A stretch of 64,000 bases of DNA from Thalassolituus hydrocarboniclasticus (GCF_025345565.1 NZ_CP054475.1:2138448-2202447), one strand, 5' to 3'. Positions 8,838 through 17,825 are shown, numbered from the stretch's first letter. Notes: a model not told the origin generated them from the sequence alone. Translations and numbers: made by a program.

Positions 8838-9754
8838 GCGTTTGCCCCCCGGACCAGGCCAACAAATAATTCTTCCAGACGATTGGATTTGGTTCTCATA
8901 CTGCGCACCTCAACACCCTGCTGCGTTAACAGCGCAAAAATCTGGTTAATGCTCTGACCTTTTTCCACAACAACCTCAATGCAATCATCTGCCATCTTTT
9001 GACAGTCAAATCCGGCCAGAGAAAAATCATCTGCCACGGCGGAATTAAGATCGAAGATAAAGGTCTCAGTACCGAGCTGGCTCAGCAATTTTCGCGTACT
9101 GGTTGCCTGAATAATTTCGCCATGATTAATAATGGCGATATTACGGCACAGCTGCTCCGCCTCTTCCAGATAATGCGTAGTCAGAATAATCGTCGTGCCG
9201 GCGCGGTTAAGCTCCTGCATAAACGTCCACATAGAACGACGCAACTCAATATCCACCCCTGCCGTTGGCTCATCCAGAATCAGAACCTTAGGCTCATGCA
9301 CCAGTGCACGGGCGATCATCAGCCTGCGTTTCATACCACCTGAGAGCATGCGCGCCTGCTGCTCACGCTTTTCCCATAAATCGAGTGCGCGTAACAATTT
9401 TTCAGCATTGGGAGCCGCCTGCGCCGCCGTCAGGCCAAAATAGCCAGCCTGAGTGATGACGATGTCATACACCTTTTCAAACTGATTAAAATTAAACTCC
9501 TGCGGCACCACGCCCAGATAGCGCCGCGCCGAAAAGGCCTCAGCGTTAACATCAAAGCCCATAACTTCCGCATTGCCGGATGTTTTTTGTACCAGACCCG
9601 ATAGAATACCCAGAGTGGTCGACTTGCCGGCGCCATTGGGGCCCAGCAAAGCAAAGAAATCGCCCTGCTCTACGGTCAGATCGATGCCTTTCAGTGCCTG
9701 AAAGCCATTGTCATATACCTTGGATAAATTTCGCACCACGAGGGCAGGAACCAT
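8834..9754 (-). CDS. ABC transporter ATP-binding protein (YadG-like)
   Basis: 306-residue nucleotide-binding subunit. Walker A is GPNGAGKST (about residue 40), the signature motif is LSGGMKRRLMIARALVHEP, Walker B is VLILDEPTAGVD, and the switch His is in ILTTHYLEEAEQL. A C-terminal extension of about 80 residues is typical of the YadG/DrrA branch. It is coupled to the permease by a 4-base overlap. Its ATG at 9754 is only 25 bases from the ATG of the divergent PA2817-like gene, so the two promoters must lie within or overlap the opposite coding starts. Confidence 0.95.
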   Translation of the reverse strand: MVPALVVRNLSKVYDNGFQALKGIDLTVEQGDFFALLGPNGAGKSTTLGILSGLVQKTSGNAEVMGFDVNAEAFSARRYLGVVPQEFNFNQFEKVYDIVITQAGYFGLTAAQAAPNAEKLLRALDLWEKREQQARMLSGGMKRRLMIARALVHEPKVLILDEPTAGVDIELRRSMWTFMQELNRAGTTIILTTHYLEEAEQLCRNIAIINHGEIIQATSTRKLLSQLGTETFIFDLNSAVADDFSLAGFDCQKMADDCIEVVVEKGQSINQIFALLTQQGVEVRSMRTKSNRLEELFVGLVRGANA

Positions 9755-9779
9755 AATTTTTAACCTTAAGAGCGTATTA

Positions 9780-10181
9780 ATGAGTGAACGACTGAATGAT
9801 CATATCCAACTGCTGCAGCAGGTCCATGAACGCCTGAGCAAGGCGCAGAGCCAGGCCGGTGGCATTATCAGTGATGAGATTCTACATCAGCTGACGCAGG
9901 TTATTGATCAGCTCACGCAACATTCTGATTCAGGCTATACCATGGGACAGGATTGGATTACCCATATATTCAGCCATCACCCACAATTATCACCCGCCAT
10001 AGACCGCGACCTGCTGTGGTTCTTCGGTGGCGACTGCCTGCATTTCCTGACCGATGAAGAGATCGACCTGTTCCAGCAGATCGACGAAATTGAAGCCCAA
10101 CACCAGCAGGAACAAAAGCCTTTTGACCGCCAGGCGACAAAAGCCCTGCTGCTGAAGCCAACCCCCGGCTTCAACGCCTGA
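9780..10181 (+). CDS. PA2817-like conserved protein
   Basis: A 133-residue acidic, helical, soluble protein. It includes LLWFFGGDCLHFLTDEEI, which looks like the conserved core, and a Gln-rich C-terminal segment. I recognise it as likely PA2817 family from size and from its place beside the YadGH-like exporter and queF, as in Pseudomonas aeruginosa. No function is established. The ATG at 9780 is preceded by TAAGAG. Longer in-frame starts would run into the divergent ABC ATPase gene and are unlikely. A bidirectional terminator follows. Confidence 0.8.
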   Translation: MSERLNDHIQLLQQVHERLSKAQSQAGGIISDEILHQLTQVIDQLTQHSDSGYTMGQDWITHIFSHHPQLSPAIDRDLLWFFGGDCLHFLTDEEIDLFQQIDEIEAQHQQEQKPFDRQATKALLLKPTPGFNA

Positions 10182-10231
10182 ATCAGCCAGCACCCTGCCG
10201 CCTTGCGGCAGGAGACCTGAATCGCAGGCAT

Positions 10232-10261
10232 AAAAAAAGCCGCCATAAAGGCAGCTTTTTT
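10232..10261. terminator. bidirectional rho-independent terminator
   Basis: A-run, stem AAGCCGCC/GGCAGCTT with an ATAAA loop, then a T-run. It sits between the PA2817-like gene and the opposing tRNA array and can serve both. Confidence 0.85.
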
Positions 10262-10267
10262 AGAATT

Positions 10268-10343
<76 letters not shown>

Positions 10344-10370
10344 AATTTTTCTTGCTTATGCCATTTTAAA

Positions 10371-10446
10371 TGGCATCCCCAAGGGGATTCGAACCCCTGT
10401 TACCGCCGTGAAAGGGCGGTGTCCTAGGCCTCTAGACGATGGGGAC
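10371..10446 (-). tRNA. tRNA-Glu(TTC)
   Basis: A 76-nt tRNA-Glu, identical to the two copies near gltX, with an encoded CCA. Confidence 0.98.
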
Positions 10447-10556
10447 ATCGCTGAACACGCTGCGCATTTTACTGCGCTTTTGTTGATTTGCAAGAACTTT
10501 TTTCTTTTAAATCAACAACTTCCTGATTAAGCCGCTGAAACCTGAGTTTCATAAAT

Positions 10557-10632
<76 letters not shown>

Positions 10633-10658
10633 GCACTTTATTAAGCTGCCATATTAAA

Positions 10659-10734
10659 TGGCATCCCCAAGGGGATTCGAACCCCTGTTACCGCCGTGAA
10701 AGGGCGGTGTCCTAGGCCTCTAGACGATGGGGAC
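10659..10734 (-). tRNA. tRNA-Glu(TTC)
   Basis: First transcribed tRNA of the Glu-Gly-Glu-Gly array and the fourth identical tRNA-Glu copy in this window. Confidence 0.98.
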
Positions 10735-10917
10735 GTCTCAATCAAGGAGCGCGCATTCTATTGATGGAGTTTTAGGTCGTCAACCCCTGTAAATAAGATT
10801 TTTACAGCTACACTTACAAAAGGCGTGCTTAAAACCGGACGGTCTCTATTTCCGGTGTTATGACAAATCCCGTTTATCATCGACTCTCCGGGGTCCAGGA
10901 AAGGAAGCAGGAAACAC

Positions 10918-11661
10918 ATGTCCACCACCAGTCTGGTTATTCTGGCAATTTTTACAGCTCTGGCAGCCGTTGGCGCCCTGGTTTTTATGCGCTGGCAAGA
11001 ACAGAAACGCCTTGAACAGGCAAGACTGGCCGTATTGCATTCCGATCAGATGGGTGAACTGAGTATGATTGGCGAAAGCCTGCAGGCATGGCTTTCAGTT
11101 CCCATGCTGCATTTTATGGCTCAGGAAATTCAATACCACGGCGCTGAACTGACCCAACTGAAAGCCCCCAGCAACAAACGCTGTAACAAAGCGATGGAAG
11201 ATGCACTGACCTGGCTGAATGCAACACCAAGACCACCGGCCCGGCTGCCAGGACAAGTCAAACAGGCGCAGGAAATGCGTCACGTTATTCAGCGACTGCA
11301 GGAGCTGATACGGACAAGCCATCAGAAACAACACCTTTCCACAGAGCAGGCACGTCAGCTTTTGCAGGAAGCCAAACTGCTTAACGTCAAAGTTGCCATC
11401 GCCGTGTTTGACTCCAAAGCAACCGCGGCCGCCAGCGTCAACAACCCCGCCCAGGCGGTTCATTACCTGAAAAAAGCCGAAACAACCCTGCAACAACTCA
11501 GCAACCTGCCGGATGAGCTGAAAAACACACTGGACAATATCCAGCAACGCATCGCTCAACATCAGGAAGAACGCCAGCCTGCAGCCAGCGGCACGCGACT
11601 GGCAGAAGGCACTGATCTGCTTAACGCTGAAGACGATTCCTGGAAGAAAAAACACTTTTAA
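10918..11661 (+). CDS. hypothetical protein with single N-terminal membrane anchor
   Basis: I do not recognise this 247-residue protein. A hydrophobic segment at residues 5-24 (LVILAIFTALAAVGALVFM) is followed by a basic WQEQKR stretch, so it is probably a membrane-anchored protein with a mostly cytoplasmic body. The rest is helical and Gln/Leu/Ala-rich with coiled-coil potential, including a possible TPR-like part near 170-210 (NNPAQAVHYLKKAETTLQQL). AGGAAAGGAAG lies upstream of the ATG. A hybrid kinase-like gene starts 94 bases downstream on the same strand, so they may be functionally linked, but no regulatory role can be read from the sequence. Confidence 0.75.
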   Translation: MSTTSLVILAIFTALAAVGALVFMRWQEQKRLEQARLAVLHSDQMGELSMIGESLQAWLSVPMLHFMAQEIQYHGAELTQLKAPSNKRCNKAMEDALTWLNATPRPPARLPGQVKQAQEMRHVIQRLQELIRTSHQKQHLSTEQARQLLQEAKLLNVKVAIAVFDSKATAAASVNNPAQAVHYLKKAETTLQQLSNLPDELKNTLDNIQQRIAQHQEERQPAASGTRLAEGTDLLNAEDDSWKKKHF

Positions 11662-11755
11662 GACAGGCCTGATACAACAACCTGTGCCTGTTATGTTATC
11701 TGAGGTAAAGTTCAGAGCGGAATACACCTGAAACAGCGCCTGCGCGAAGGACAGA

Positions 11756-13912
11756 ATGCAGATATTTTCTCAGGTCAAAAAGAAACTGGCCCTGCAGCTG
11801 GCTCTTAACACGGCAGCCGTCACTCTCATTATTGCCGCCATCATCAGCACCATCAGCATACACAGCAGCATCCAGAGCCTGAAAACACGCCAGCAACAGA
11901 TCGTCAGCAGCACAATATCCAGCACCCTCCCCTCGTTCAATCTGGCCACGTTTAATTACAACACGCGCCTGAACCAACAGCTGGCCGAAGGACTGGTAAC
12001 CCACCCCTATATTATTTCTGCCGTTGTTATCGACAGCACCGGAACACAGCTGGCTCAGGCCATCAAGGCAACCACCTGCCAGCCATCGACCCTTGGCCTG
12101 ATGATATTCAGCGAACCCGGCATCCATATCGAAGCCCTGAGCTACAACAATACACCACTCGGTAAATTGATTATCGAACTGGATCACTGCCGGAGCATCG
12201 CTGAACTCAACAATCAGGCCTGGAACATTTTATTTAATGCCCTGCTGTTCAGTCTTCTGCTGGCGACCTTTATCTATGCGGCCTTTTACCGTGCTGTCAC
12301 CAGCCCGCTAACCCGTCTGGTGAAGCAACTTACCGGACTCACGGCCGATAATCTGGATAAGGTAGATCTGACCCGGATGCAGTCAAGACGTCAGGATGAA
12401 CTCGGCCAGCTGACGAACCAGTTTGCAGCCCTGCTTAACCTGCTGAAAGATCACATCCATCAGCAGCGTAAAGCAGAGGCCACAATCAATGACTACTCCA
12501 TCAAGCTGGAAGAGCTGATTCATAAACGCACCCACGCTCTGACTCACCTGAACCGCCGCCTGCAACAGTCTGCTGACGACAACCCGGTCACAGCAGCTCC
12601 ACTGCAAGCACGCCTGCACACCCTCACACACCTGCTGCAGGAACCTCTTGATCAGCTCGTCAACACCCTGAGTGACACCGAGCAGACCCATGCCACGGCG
12701 ATGGCCACACATATCCGCGGCCTGCTTCGTGATCTGCGGATTTTGCAGGACAGCAACAGCCAGCGCGGCCGCGAACTTATTGATATCAGCAACATCGCTA
12801 CAGAATGCCTGCAAAATCTTCCGCCAGGATACGCCAGTACAGACTATCAGCCACCGGCAAGCGGAGCACTGTACCTGAACCGGGAGAGCGTCAGACTGCT
12901 ACTGCACAGCCTGCTCAGCAATGCCATTATCCATACCAGCAGCAAAGGCCACCTGACACTCAGCCTCTGGCATGAGCAGCAACGGCTGACATTCAGCCTG
13001 TCCGGAGCGGAGTTATTTCTCAATGAAGCCTTGTTTGAACAGGACCTTATGCCTCTTTGTCCGGAAAACATGGCCCTGCCCTCGGCCTTTGGTCTCGGCC
13101 TGAGCCGGGAGCTTGCCCAGCTTCTGGGCGGCGAACTGCGTGCACAACAACAGGCCGATGGCAGCAGCCTGCTGTTGTGCAGCATTCATTGTGATTCACT
13201 GGAAAACCTGCTGCCGAAAGTCCGCAAACACCTGCACCAGCACCCGCTCAGCATTGTCGTTGAAAACAACCAATGCCGAACCCGGCTCACCCGGTGGAGC
13301 GAACAGTGGCAGTTGCCGCTGCATTCCGATGACAGCAGCAACGTGCATAACCTGCTTGTAACGGACAACCCTGAAACCGCGCGCCGGCATGGTGATCGCT
13401 GCATTCTGCTGAACACCCGGAACGATCCCCCGAACGGAGTGACGACCACAGAGGTATGCTCAGAGTCTGACCTGCTGACCGCCCTGCTGGAACAGGCGGC
13501 CCCACAACACACAGAGACAACACGCTCCTTGCGCGTACTGCTGGTCGATGACAACACCATTAACCGGATGTTGTGCCAGCGCTACCTTAAGAACCTGAAT
13601 ATAGAACCGGACACCGCAGACAACGGCCTGCAAGCCATCAGTCACGCCCGTCATACCCGCTACGACCTGATCTTGATGGATTGTCAGATGCCGGTAATGG
13701 ATGGCTTCGAAGCAACACGGCAGATACGCCGCAACTCCCTCAACAGCCAGACACCGATCATTGCCCTGACCGGACTGATCGGAGAAAACGAACGCCAGCA
13801 GTGCCTGACCGCCGGTATGAACGACTTTATCGGTAAGCCATTCACTCAGGATCAGATTCAGGCAACGCTGGTGCAGTGGATTAACAACTATTACGACAAC
13901 GCCAGCGACTGA
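11756..13912 (+). CDS. hybrid sensor histidine kinase-like protein with receiver domain, degenerate ATPase
   Basis: 718 residues. Membrane segments at about 11-36 and 156-178 enclose a periplasmic sensor of about 120 residues. A HAMP-like linker (180-235) and a dimerization helix follow, where His292 (THLLQEPL) aligns with the H-box (SHELRTPL). The ATPase region keeps an N-box (LLLHSLLSNAIIHT) and a late Gly-rich box (SAFGLGLSRELAQLLGG), but the G1 DxGxG motif is replaced by SLSGAEL, so catalysis is doubtful. Residues about 480-580 look like a decayed receiver. The C-terminal receiver (590-710) is intact: LLVDDN, Asp642 in LILMDCQMPVMDG, and the GKPF lysine. It overlaps the convergent ohrR gene by 32 bases. 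No partner regulator is adjacent. Confidence 0.88.
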   Translation: MQIFSQVKKKLALQLALNTAAVTLIIAAIISTISIHSSIQSLKTRQQQIVSSTISSTLPSFNLATFNYNTRLNQQLAEGLVTHPYIISAVVIDSTGTQLAQAIKATTCQPSTLGLMIFSEPGIHIEALSYNNTPLGKLIIELDHCRSIAELNNQAWNILFNALLFSLLLATFIYAAFYRAVTSPLTRLVKQLTGLTADNLDKVDLTRMQSRRQDELGQLTNQFAALLNLLKDHIHQQRKAEATINDYSIKLEELIHKRTHALTHLNRRLQQSADDNPVTAAPLQARLHTLTHLLQEPLDQLVNTLSDTEQTHATAMATHIRGLLRDLRILQDSNSQRGRELIDISNIATECLQNLPPGYASTDYQPPASGALYLNRESVRLLLHSLLSNAIIHTSSKGHLTLSLWHEQQRLTFSLSGAELFLNEALFEQDLMPLCPENMALPSAFGLGLSRELAQLLGGELRAQQQADGSSLLLCSIHCDSLENLLPKVRKHLHQHPLSIVVENNQCRTRLTRWSEQWQLPLHSDDSSNVHNLLVTDNPETARRHGDRCILLNTRNDPPNGVTTTEVCSESDLLTALLEQAAPQHTETTRSLRVLLVDDNTINRMLCQRYLKNLNIEPDTADNGLQAISHARHTRYDLILMDCQMPVMDGFEATRQIRRNSLNSQTPIIALTGLIGENERQQCLTAGMNDFIGKPFTQDQIQATLVQWINNYYDNASD

Positions 13913-14348
13913 TCAGACTCTGCAGGCGCTCTTTCAGCGACAGAGCTTCTGCCGCATCGACGGCCGTCGCACAGAGAATGTCCTGCGGAACAGAAGCCGC
14001 CTGTTCGCGCAGCACCCAGCCACGATCGGTTAAGGCAACCAGCACCACCCGCTCATCTTCGCTGCTGCGGCTGCGTACCAGCAGACCCGCGCTTTCCATA
14101 CGCTTTAACAGTGGCGTTACCGTACCGGTATCCAGCAGCAGACGTTCACACAGATATTTCACCGACACAGGAAGCTGCTCTTCTTCCTGTGCCTGCCACA
14201 ACACCAGCATCACCAGATATTGCGGATACGTCAGCTCCAGCTTTTTCAGCAATGGCTGATAGGCCTGGGTAATCAGGCGTGACAGGCTGTAGGCCGAAAA
14301 GCACAGCTGATTATCCAGATGTAATTGCGGGTAAACTTTGTGCTTCAC
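13881..14348 (-). CDS. ohrR: MarR-family organic peroxide sensor OhrR-like regulator
   Basis: 155-residue winged-helix regulator. The N-terminal LDNQLCFSAYSLSRLI carries the redox-sensing Cys of OhrR proteins. LTYPQYLVMLVLW and LLLDTGTVTPLLKRMESAGL (recognition helix) are family signatures, and DERVVLVALTDRG forms the wing. It should repress the peroxide-defence genes until the Cys is oxidised by organic hydroperoxide. The start is a GTG at 14348, just after the stop of the glutathione peroxidase gene, so the regulator is the second gene of a gpx-ohrR operon and is probably autoregulated. No ohr gene is present beside it, which is unusual. Confidence 0.9.
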   Translation of the reverse strand: MKHKVYPQLHLDNQLCFSAYSLSRLITQAYQPLLKKLELTYPQYLVMLVLWQAQEEEQLPVSVKYLCERLLLDTGTVTPLLKRMESAGLLVRSRSSEDERVVLVALTDRGWVLREQAASVPQDILCATAVDAAEALSLKERLQSLISRWRCRNSC

Positions 14349-14351
14349 AGA

Positions 14352-14831
14352 TTACCCCAGCAGACGCTCAATATCGGCCTGCAGTTTTTCAGGCTTAGTG
14401 GTTGGCGCATAGCGCTTCACGACCTGCCCTTCGCGGTTAATCAGGAACTTGGTGAAATTCCACTTAATGCCTTTACTGCCCAGAATGCCCGGCGCCGCAC
14501 TCTTCAACTCCTGATACAGGGGGGCTGCATTGTCGCCGTTCACCTCAATCTTGCTGAACATAGGAAAGGTTACGCCGTAGTTTTTCTGACAAAAGGCGCC
14601 GATGGTCGCACTGTCACCCTTTTCCTGCTGACCAAACTGATTACAGGGGAAGCCCAGAATCACCAGCCCTTTGTCTTTGTATTGCTGATACAAAGACTCA
14701 AGCCCCTCGTACTGATAGGTAAAACCACACTCACTGGCGGTATTAACCACCAGTACGACCTGCCCCTGATAGGCGCTCAGATCCTGCTCCTGACCACTCA
14801 GCAGCGGCATGGTGTGAGAAAGAACGGACAT
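14352..14831 (-). CDS. glutathione peroxidase (Cys type, thiol peroxidase)
   Basis: 159 residues, standard length for bacterial BtuE/GPx proteins. The peroxidatic Cys lies in [17 protein letters not shown], the second conserved box is [12 protein letters not shown], and KWNFTKFLI supplies the Trp/Asn of the active-site tetrad. The FPCNQF Cys may be the resolving residue, in which case thioredoxin rather than glutathione would be the reductant. It reduces hydroperoxides and is co-transcribed with the OhrR-like gene. A dyad centred about 37 bases upstream of the ATG is a candidate operator. Confidence 0.94.
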   Translation of the reverse strand: MSVLSHTMPLLSGQEQDLSAYQGQVVLVVNTASECGFTYQYEGLESLYQQYKDKGLVILGFPCNQFGQQEKGDSATIGAFCQKNYGVTFPMFSKIEVNGDNAAPLYQELKSAAPGILGSKGIKWNFTKFLINREGQVVKRYAPTTKPEKLQADIERLLG

Positions 14832-14860
14832 AAACCTCTCCTTTTAATTTTTTAAAATAG

Positions 14861-14874
14861 TATTGCACACAATA
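14861..14874. promoter_or_regulatory. candidate OhrR operator upstream of gpx-ohrR
   Basis: The dyad TATTG-CACA-CAATA lies between the gpx start codon and the msrB terminator, in an A/T-rich setting typical of MarR-family sites. Its link to the OhrR-like regulator is an inference from position and symmetry. Confidence 0.5.
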
Positions 14875-14886
14875 TATTTACTGGTA

Positions 14887-14914
14887 AAAAAGGGCAAGTC
14901 TCGCCCGCCCTTTT
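14887..14914 (-). terminator. rho-independent terminator of msrB
   Basis: A GGGC/GCCC-cored stem flanked by A and T runs, 13 bases after the msrB stop on the minus strand. Confidence 0.7.
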
Positions 14915-14926
14915 CCTTGCCATCCC

Positions 14927-15325
14927 TCAGCCGTCTTTCTTCTCCAGTTTAAGCGACACCGAATTAATACAGTAACGCAATCCGGTAGGAGCCGGACCAT
15001 CGGTAAACACATGGCCCAGATGCGCCCCGCAGTTCTGACACAAGACTTCGGTACGCACCATAAAATGACTGGTATCCATACGCTCTTCGATCACGTCATC
15101 GGTCAGCGGCTGGAAAAAACTCGGCCAGCCACAGCCTGAATCAAATTTTGTATCCGACAAAAAAAGCGCCTCACCACAACATACGCAATGATACACGCCG
15201 GGGTCTTTGCAGTCGTGATAGCGGCCGGTAAAAGGCGCTTCCGTTCCGGCTTCGCGCGTTACCCGGTAGGTTTCGGCATCCAGTTCTTTCCGCCACTGTT
15301 CGGCTGTTTTATTTACTTTGCTCAT
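14927..15325 (-). CDS. msrB: peptide-methionine (R)-S-oxide reductase (MsrB)
   Basis: 132 residues. Zinc is held by two pairs of cysteines, in [11 protein letters not shown] and [13 protein letters not shown]. The catalytic Cys is in [10 protein letters not shown] near the C terminus, and [11 protein letters not shown] is the conserved substrate loop. It repairs methionine-R-sulfoxide in proteins in the cytoplasm. The gene lies in a run of peroxide-defence genes (ohrR, gpx) on the same strand but has its own terminator. It is divergent from alaA, with 94 bases between the start codons. Confidence 0.96.
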   Translation of the reverse strand: MSKVNKTAEQWRKELDAETYRVTREAGTEAPFTGRYHDCKDPGVYHCVCCGEALFLSDTKFDSGCGWPSFFQPLTDDVIEERMDTSHFMVRTEVLCQNCGAHLGHVFTDGPAPTGLRYCINSVSLKLEKKDG

Positions 15326-15419
15326 TGACGGATCTCCTGATAAGCCACTTTCGAAGCATCGATCTGAGGAGTATCATGCCAGCTTTCTTTTTCCTTTCAA
15401 CAAAGGCAGTGCGACTTCC

Positions 15420-16637
15420 ATGCAGGAAATTCTTAAATCCAACAAATTGGCTAATGTGTTTTACGATTTGCGTGGACCTGTGTTGCAAGCCGCCAAACGC
15501 ATGGAAGAAGAAGGCCACCGGATTCTGAAACTGAACATCGGCAATCCCAAGCCTTTTGGCCTCGACGCGCCGGAAGAAATCATTCAGGACGTCATCTATA
15601 ACCTGCCGGATTCCGAAGGGTATGCCGATTCCAAAGGCCTGTTTTCTGCACGCAAAGCCATCATGCAGTACGCCCAGCAGAAAAATATTCAGAACGTCGG
15701 CATTGAAGACATCATCGTCGGCAACGGCGTCAGCGAACTGATCGTTATGGCCATGCAGGGCCTGCTGAATAATGGCGATGAAGTGCTGGTTCCGGCCCCG
15801 GACTACCCGCTCTGGACCGGCGCCGTCAGTCTCGCCGGTGGCCGTGCCGTGCATTATATCTGTGACGAAGGTGCTGGCTGGCAGCCGGATCTTGATGATA
15901 TGCGCGCCAAAATCACCGATAAAACCCGTGCACTGGTACTGATCAATCCGAACAACCCGACCGGCGCCGTGTATCCGCAGGAAATGCTGCTGCAGATGCT
16001 GGAAATAGCCCGCCAGAATAACCTGATCGTGTTCTCCGACGAGATTTACGACAAGATTCTGTACGACGAAGTTGAGCATGTTTCCACCGCATCACTGGCC
16101 GATGACCTGCTGATTGTGACCTTTAACGGTCTGTCGAAAAATTACCGCCTGGCCGGTTTCCGCTCTGGCTGGATGATTATCAGCGGCGCCAAACACAAAG
16201 CCCGCGACTACATCGAAGGTCTGGAATTACTGGCTTCCATGCGCATGTGCGCCAACGTGCCGGCGATGTACGCTATTCAGACCGCACTAGGCGGCTATCA
16301 GAGCATCGACGATCTGGTCGCACCGGGCGGACGCCTGTGCCAGCAGCGTGATATTGCCTGGGAAATGCTCAACGACATTCCCGGCATCAGCTGCGTAAAA
16401 CCGCAGGGCGCGCTGTACTGCTTCCCGAAAGTCGATGCGAAAAAATTCAACGTGCGCAACGATGAACGTCTGGTGCTCGATTTACTGGAGCAACAGAAAA
16501 TCCTGATTGTGCACGGCACTGCGTTTAACTGGCCTTATCCGGATCACTTCCGCGTGGTGTTCCTGCCACGTCCGGAAGATCTGACACTGGCTCTTGGCAA
16601 AACCAAGCAGTTTTTTGAAAGCTATCGCCAGCTCTGA
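15420..16637 (+). CDS. alaA: glutamate-pyruvate aminotransferase (AlaA)
   Basis: 405-residue class I/II PLP-dependent aminotransferase. The PLP Lys is in FNGLSKNYRLAGFRSGWM, the cofactor-binding Asp/Tyr in VFSDEIYDKILYD, and LINPNNPTGAVYP is the substrate-binding loop; an Arg near the C terminus (DHFRVVFLP) binds the alpha-carboxylate. The sequence matches E. coli AlaA/YfbQ closely in order and length, so the likely reaction is alanine formation from pyruvate and glutamate. I chose the ATG at 15420 giving MQEILKSNKLANVFYD, the family start. The next gene's ATG overlaps its stop (TGATG). Confidence 0.95.
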   Translation: MQEILKSNKLANVFYDLRGPVLQAAKRMEEEGHRILKLNIGNPKPFGLDAPEEIIQDVIYNLPDSEGYADSKGLFSARKAIMQYAQQKNIQNVGIEDIIVGNGVSELIVMAMQGLLNNGDEVLVPAPDYPLWTGAVSLAGGRAVHYICDEGAGWQPDLDDMRAKITDKTRALVLINPNNPTGAVYPQEMLLQMLEIARQNNLIVFSDEIYDKILYDEVEHVSTASLADDLLIVTFNGLSKNYRLAGFRSGWMIISGAKHKARDYIEGLELLASMRMCANVPAMYAIQTALGGYQSIDDLVAPGGRLCQQRDIAWEMLNDIPGISCVKPQGALYCFPKVDAKKFNVRNDERLVLDLLEQQKILIVHGTAFNWPYPDHFRVVFLPRPEDLTLALGKTKQFFESYRQL

Positions 16638-17074
16638 TGCTTGACGTTCATATCGACGATTTTTACAAAGACTGCGCAACCACTCTGCTGAGTGGTTTCC
16701 GCGCATTTCCGCGCCAGCAAACGCTGTTTATCGAAGATATTTCAGGCCCGGATACCGTTGACGAATTTGGCCTGCACAGCCCCCGCCACCTCGCCGCCCT
16801 CGGCGCAGTGCAGTGGCTGAAAGAAGAAGGTTTTATCCGTTTCGGTGCCATTAACCGTCAGGATTCGGTGGATGATTTTGTCCTCACCAGCAAAGCCTTC
16901 ACCCGCCTTATAGCACCAGCCCAGCCGCAGTCACTGCGCGGTGATGCGGAGAGCATTGAACACTCCGGCGATATTACGCCGGTGTTTCAGGTGCTGGAAT
17001 TTGCCCGGCTGCAGGGCGATTCACTCTGGGTGGGCGAGCTGGTGAGGGATTATCTGCTCAGCAATCCGATATAA
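16637..17074 (+). CDS. conserved hypothetical protein downstream of alaA
   Basis: 145 residues, not recognised. Its ATG overlaps the alaA stop codon by one base (TGATG), so it is translationally coupled and probably co-expressed. The middle part (HSPRHLAALGAVQWLKEEGF followed by DDFVLTSKAF) has the helix-strand pattern of a small winged-helix protein, with an acidic N terminus and no membrane segments. A DNA-binding role is only a suggestion from that pattern. Confidence 0.75.
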   Translation: MLDVHIDDFYKDCATTLLSGFRAFPRQQTLFIEDISGPDTVDEFGLHSPRHLAALGAVQWLKEEGFIRFGAINRQDSVDDFVLTSKAFTRLIAPAQPQSLRGDAESIEHSGDITPVFQVLEFARLQGDSLWVGELVRDYLLSNPI

Positions 17075-17125
17075 CGACGGCTAAACACCCGACATAAAAA
17101 ACCGCGCAAAGCCACTGTTGTCCCA

Positions 17126-17158
17126 CAGTTTGGAGTGACATCGTGTCACTCCAAACTG
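17126..17158. repeat. perfect 15-bp inverted repeat
   Basis: Arms CAGTTTGGAGTGACA and TGTCACTCCAAACTG are separated by TCG. There is no T-run, so it is not a classic terminator. It lies 52 bases after the stop of the alaA operon. The surrounding gene-free interval (17075-17825) holds two further dyads, at 17317 and 17661. Confidence 0.9.
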
Positions 17159-17316
17159 CAGTATTCATCGACGACTGCTTTTCAATCTGAAACGCCTTTC
17201 CGGGGCAAGCCCCTGGCCCCCTGCAAGGAGAGGTATCTCCTTACGATCCTCTCTTTTCGGCGCGTCCGGCTTCTTCCAGCCAACGGCAATGATTATGCGG
17301 CACGCAAAACAATTCG

Positions 17317-17363
17317 CCCCGGAACGACGCTTTAAAACAGCAATAATTTGTATCGTTCCGGGG
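17317..17363. repeat. perfect 11-bp inverted repeat with 25-nt loop
   Basis: CCCCGGAACGA and TCGTTCCGGGG flank an A/T-rich loop. No open frame here has a convincing start or family match. Confidence 0.8.
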
Positions 17364-17660
17364 TAGGGTTTTGCTCTGAAGGCCGCAGAATCATCTGGTT
17401 GACTGGCGCCGCACGATCGCCGGTTTAAGTAATCCGCTCAGCCGTATTTCAAAGAAAACCGCGTTTGAGACATGATATTTAAAAAATGCGTTTGATTTGA
17501 AAAACGACATCGCGGTGACGGTTTTCTGCGCCTCTGGGGCCGCCGCAGAAACCGCTGATATGTCTGGCCTGTCCGCAGGGCGAAGGGCAGGACGCCCGAA
17601 GTCTCGCCGATAAGGCACGCGGCCAGTAAATATCAAGGTTTCAAGGATCTCCTCGTTCCT

Positions 17661-17712
17661 ACGCTCTGCGTGGGCATGCAACTGTGCCAGCAAGGGCTAC
17701 CACGCAGAGCGT
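17661..17712. repeat. REP-like inverted repeat (ACGCTCTGCGTGG / CCACGCAGAGCGT)
   Basis: Perfect 13-bp arms separated by 26 bases. The arm sequence is the familiar CCCACGCTCTGCGTGGG intergenic element that recurs in many gammaproteobacterial genomes, so this is probably one interspersed repeat of that type. Confidence 0.75.
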
Positions 17713-17776
17713 GGGAGCCAGTGGACTGGTTCGCGACTACCTGCTCAGTCATCAGCCCTGAGCAGACGGCAGACAT

Positions 17777-17805
17777 AAAAAAACCGCGCAGTGCGCGGTT
17801 TTTTT
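17777..17805. terminator. rho-independent terminator of pdxB
   Basis: A-run, stem AACCGCGCA/TGCGCGGTT, then a T-run, 21 bases past the pdxB stop. It is symmetric and can also stop plus-strand transcription. Confidence 0.9.
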
Positions 17806-17825
17806 ATGGGAGCTCTGCAGCCAAT

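Noticed and set aside
17391-17693. A 100-codon minus-strand frame in the gene-free interval after alaA
   Set aside because: No ribosome site and no family features, and it runs through inverted repeats.
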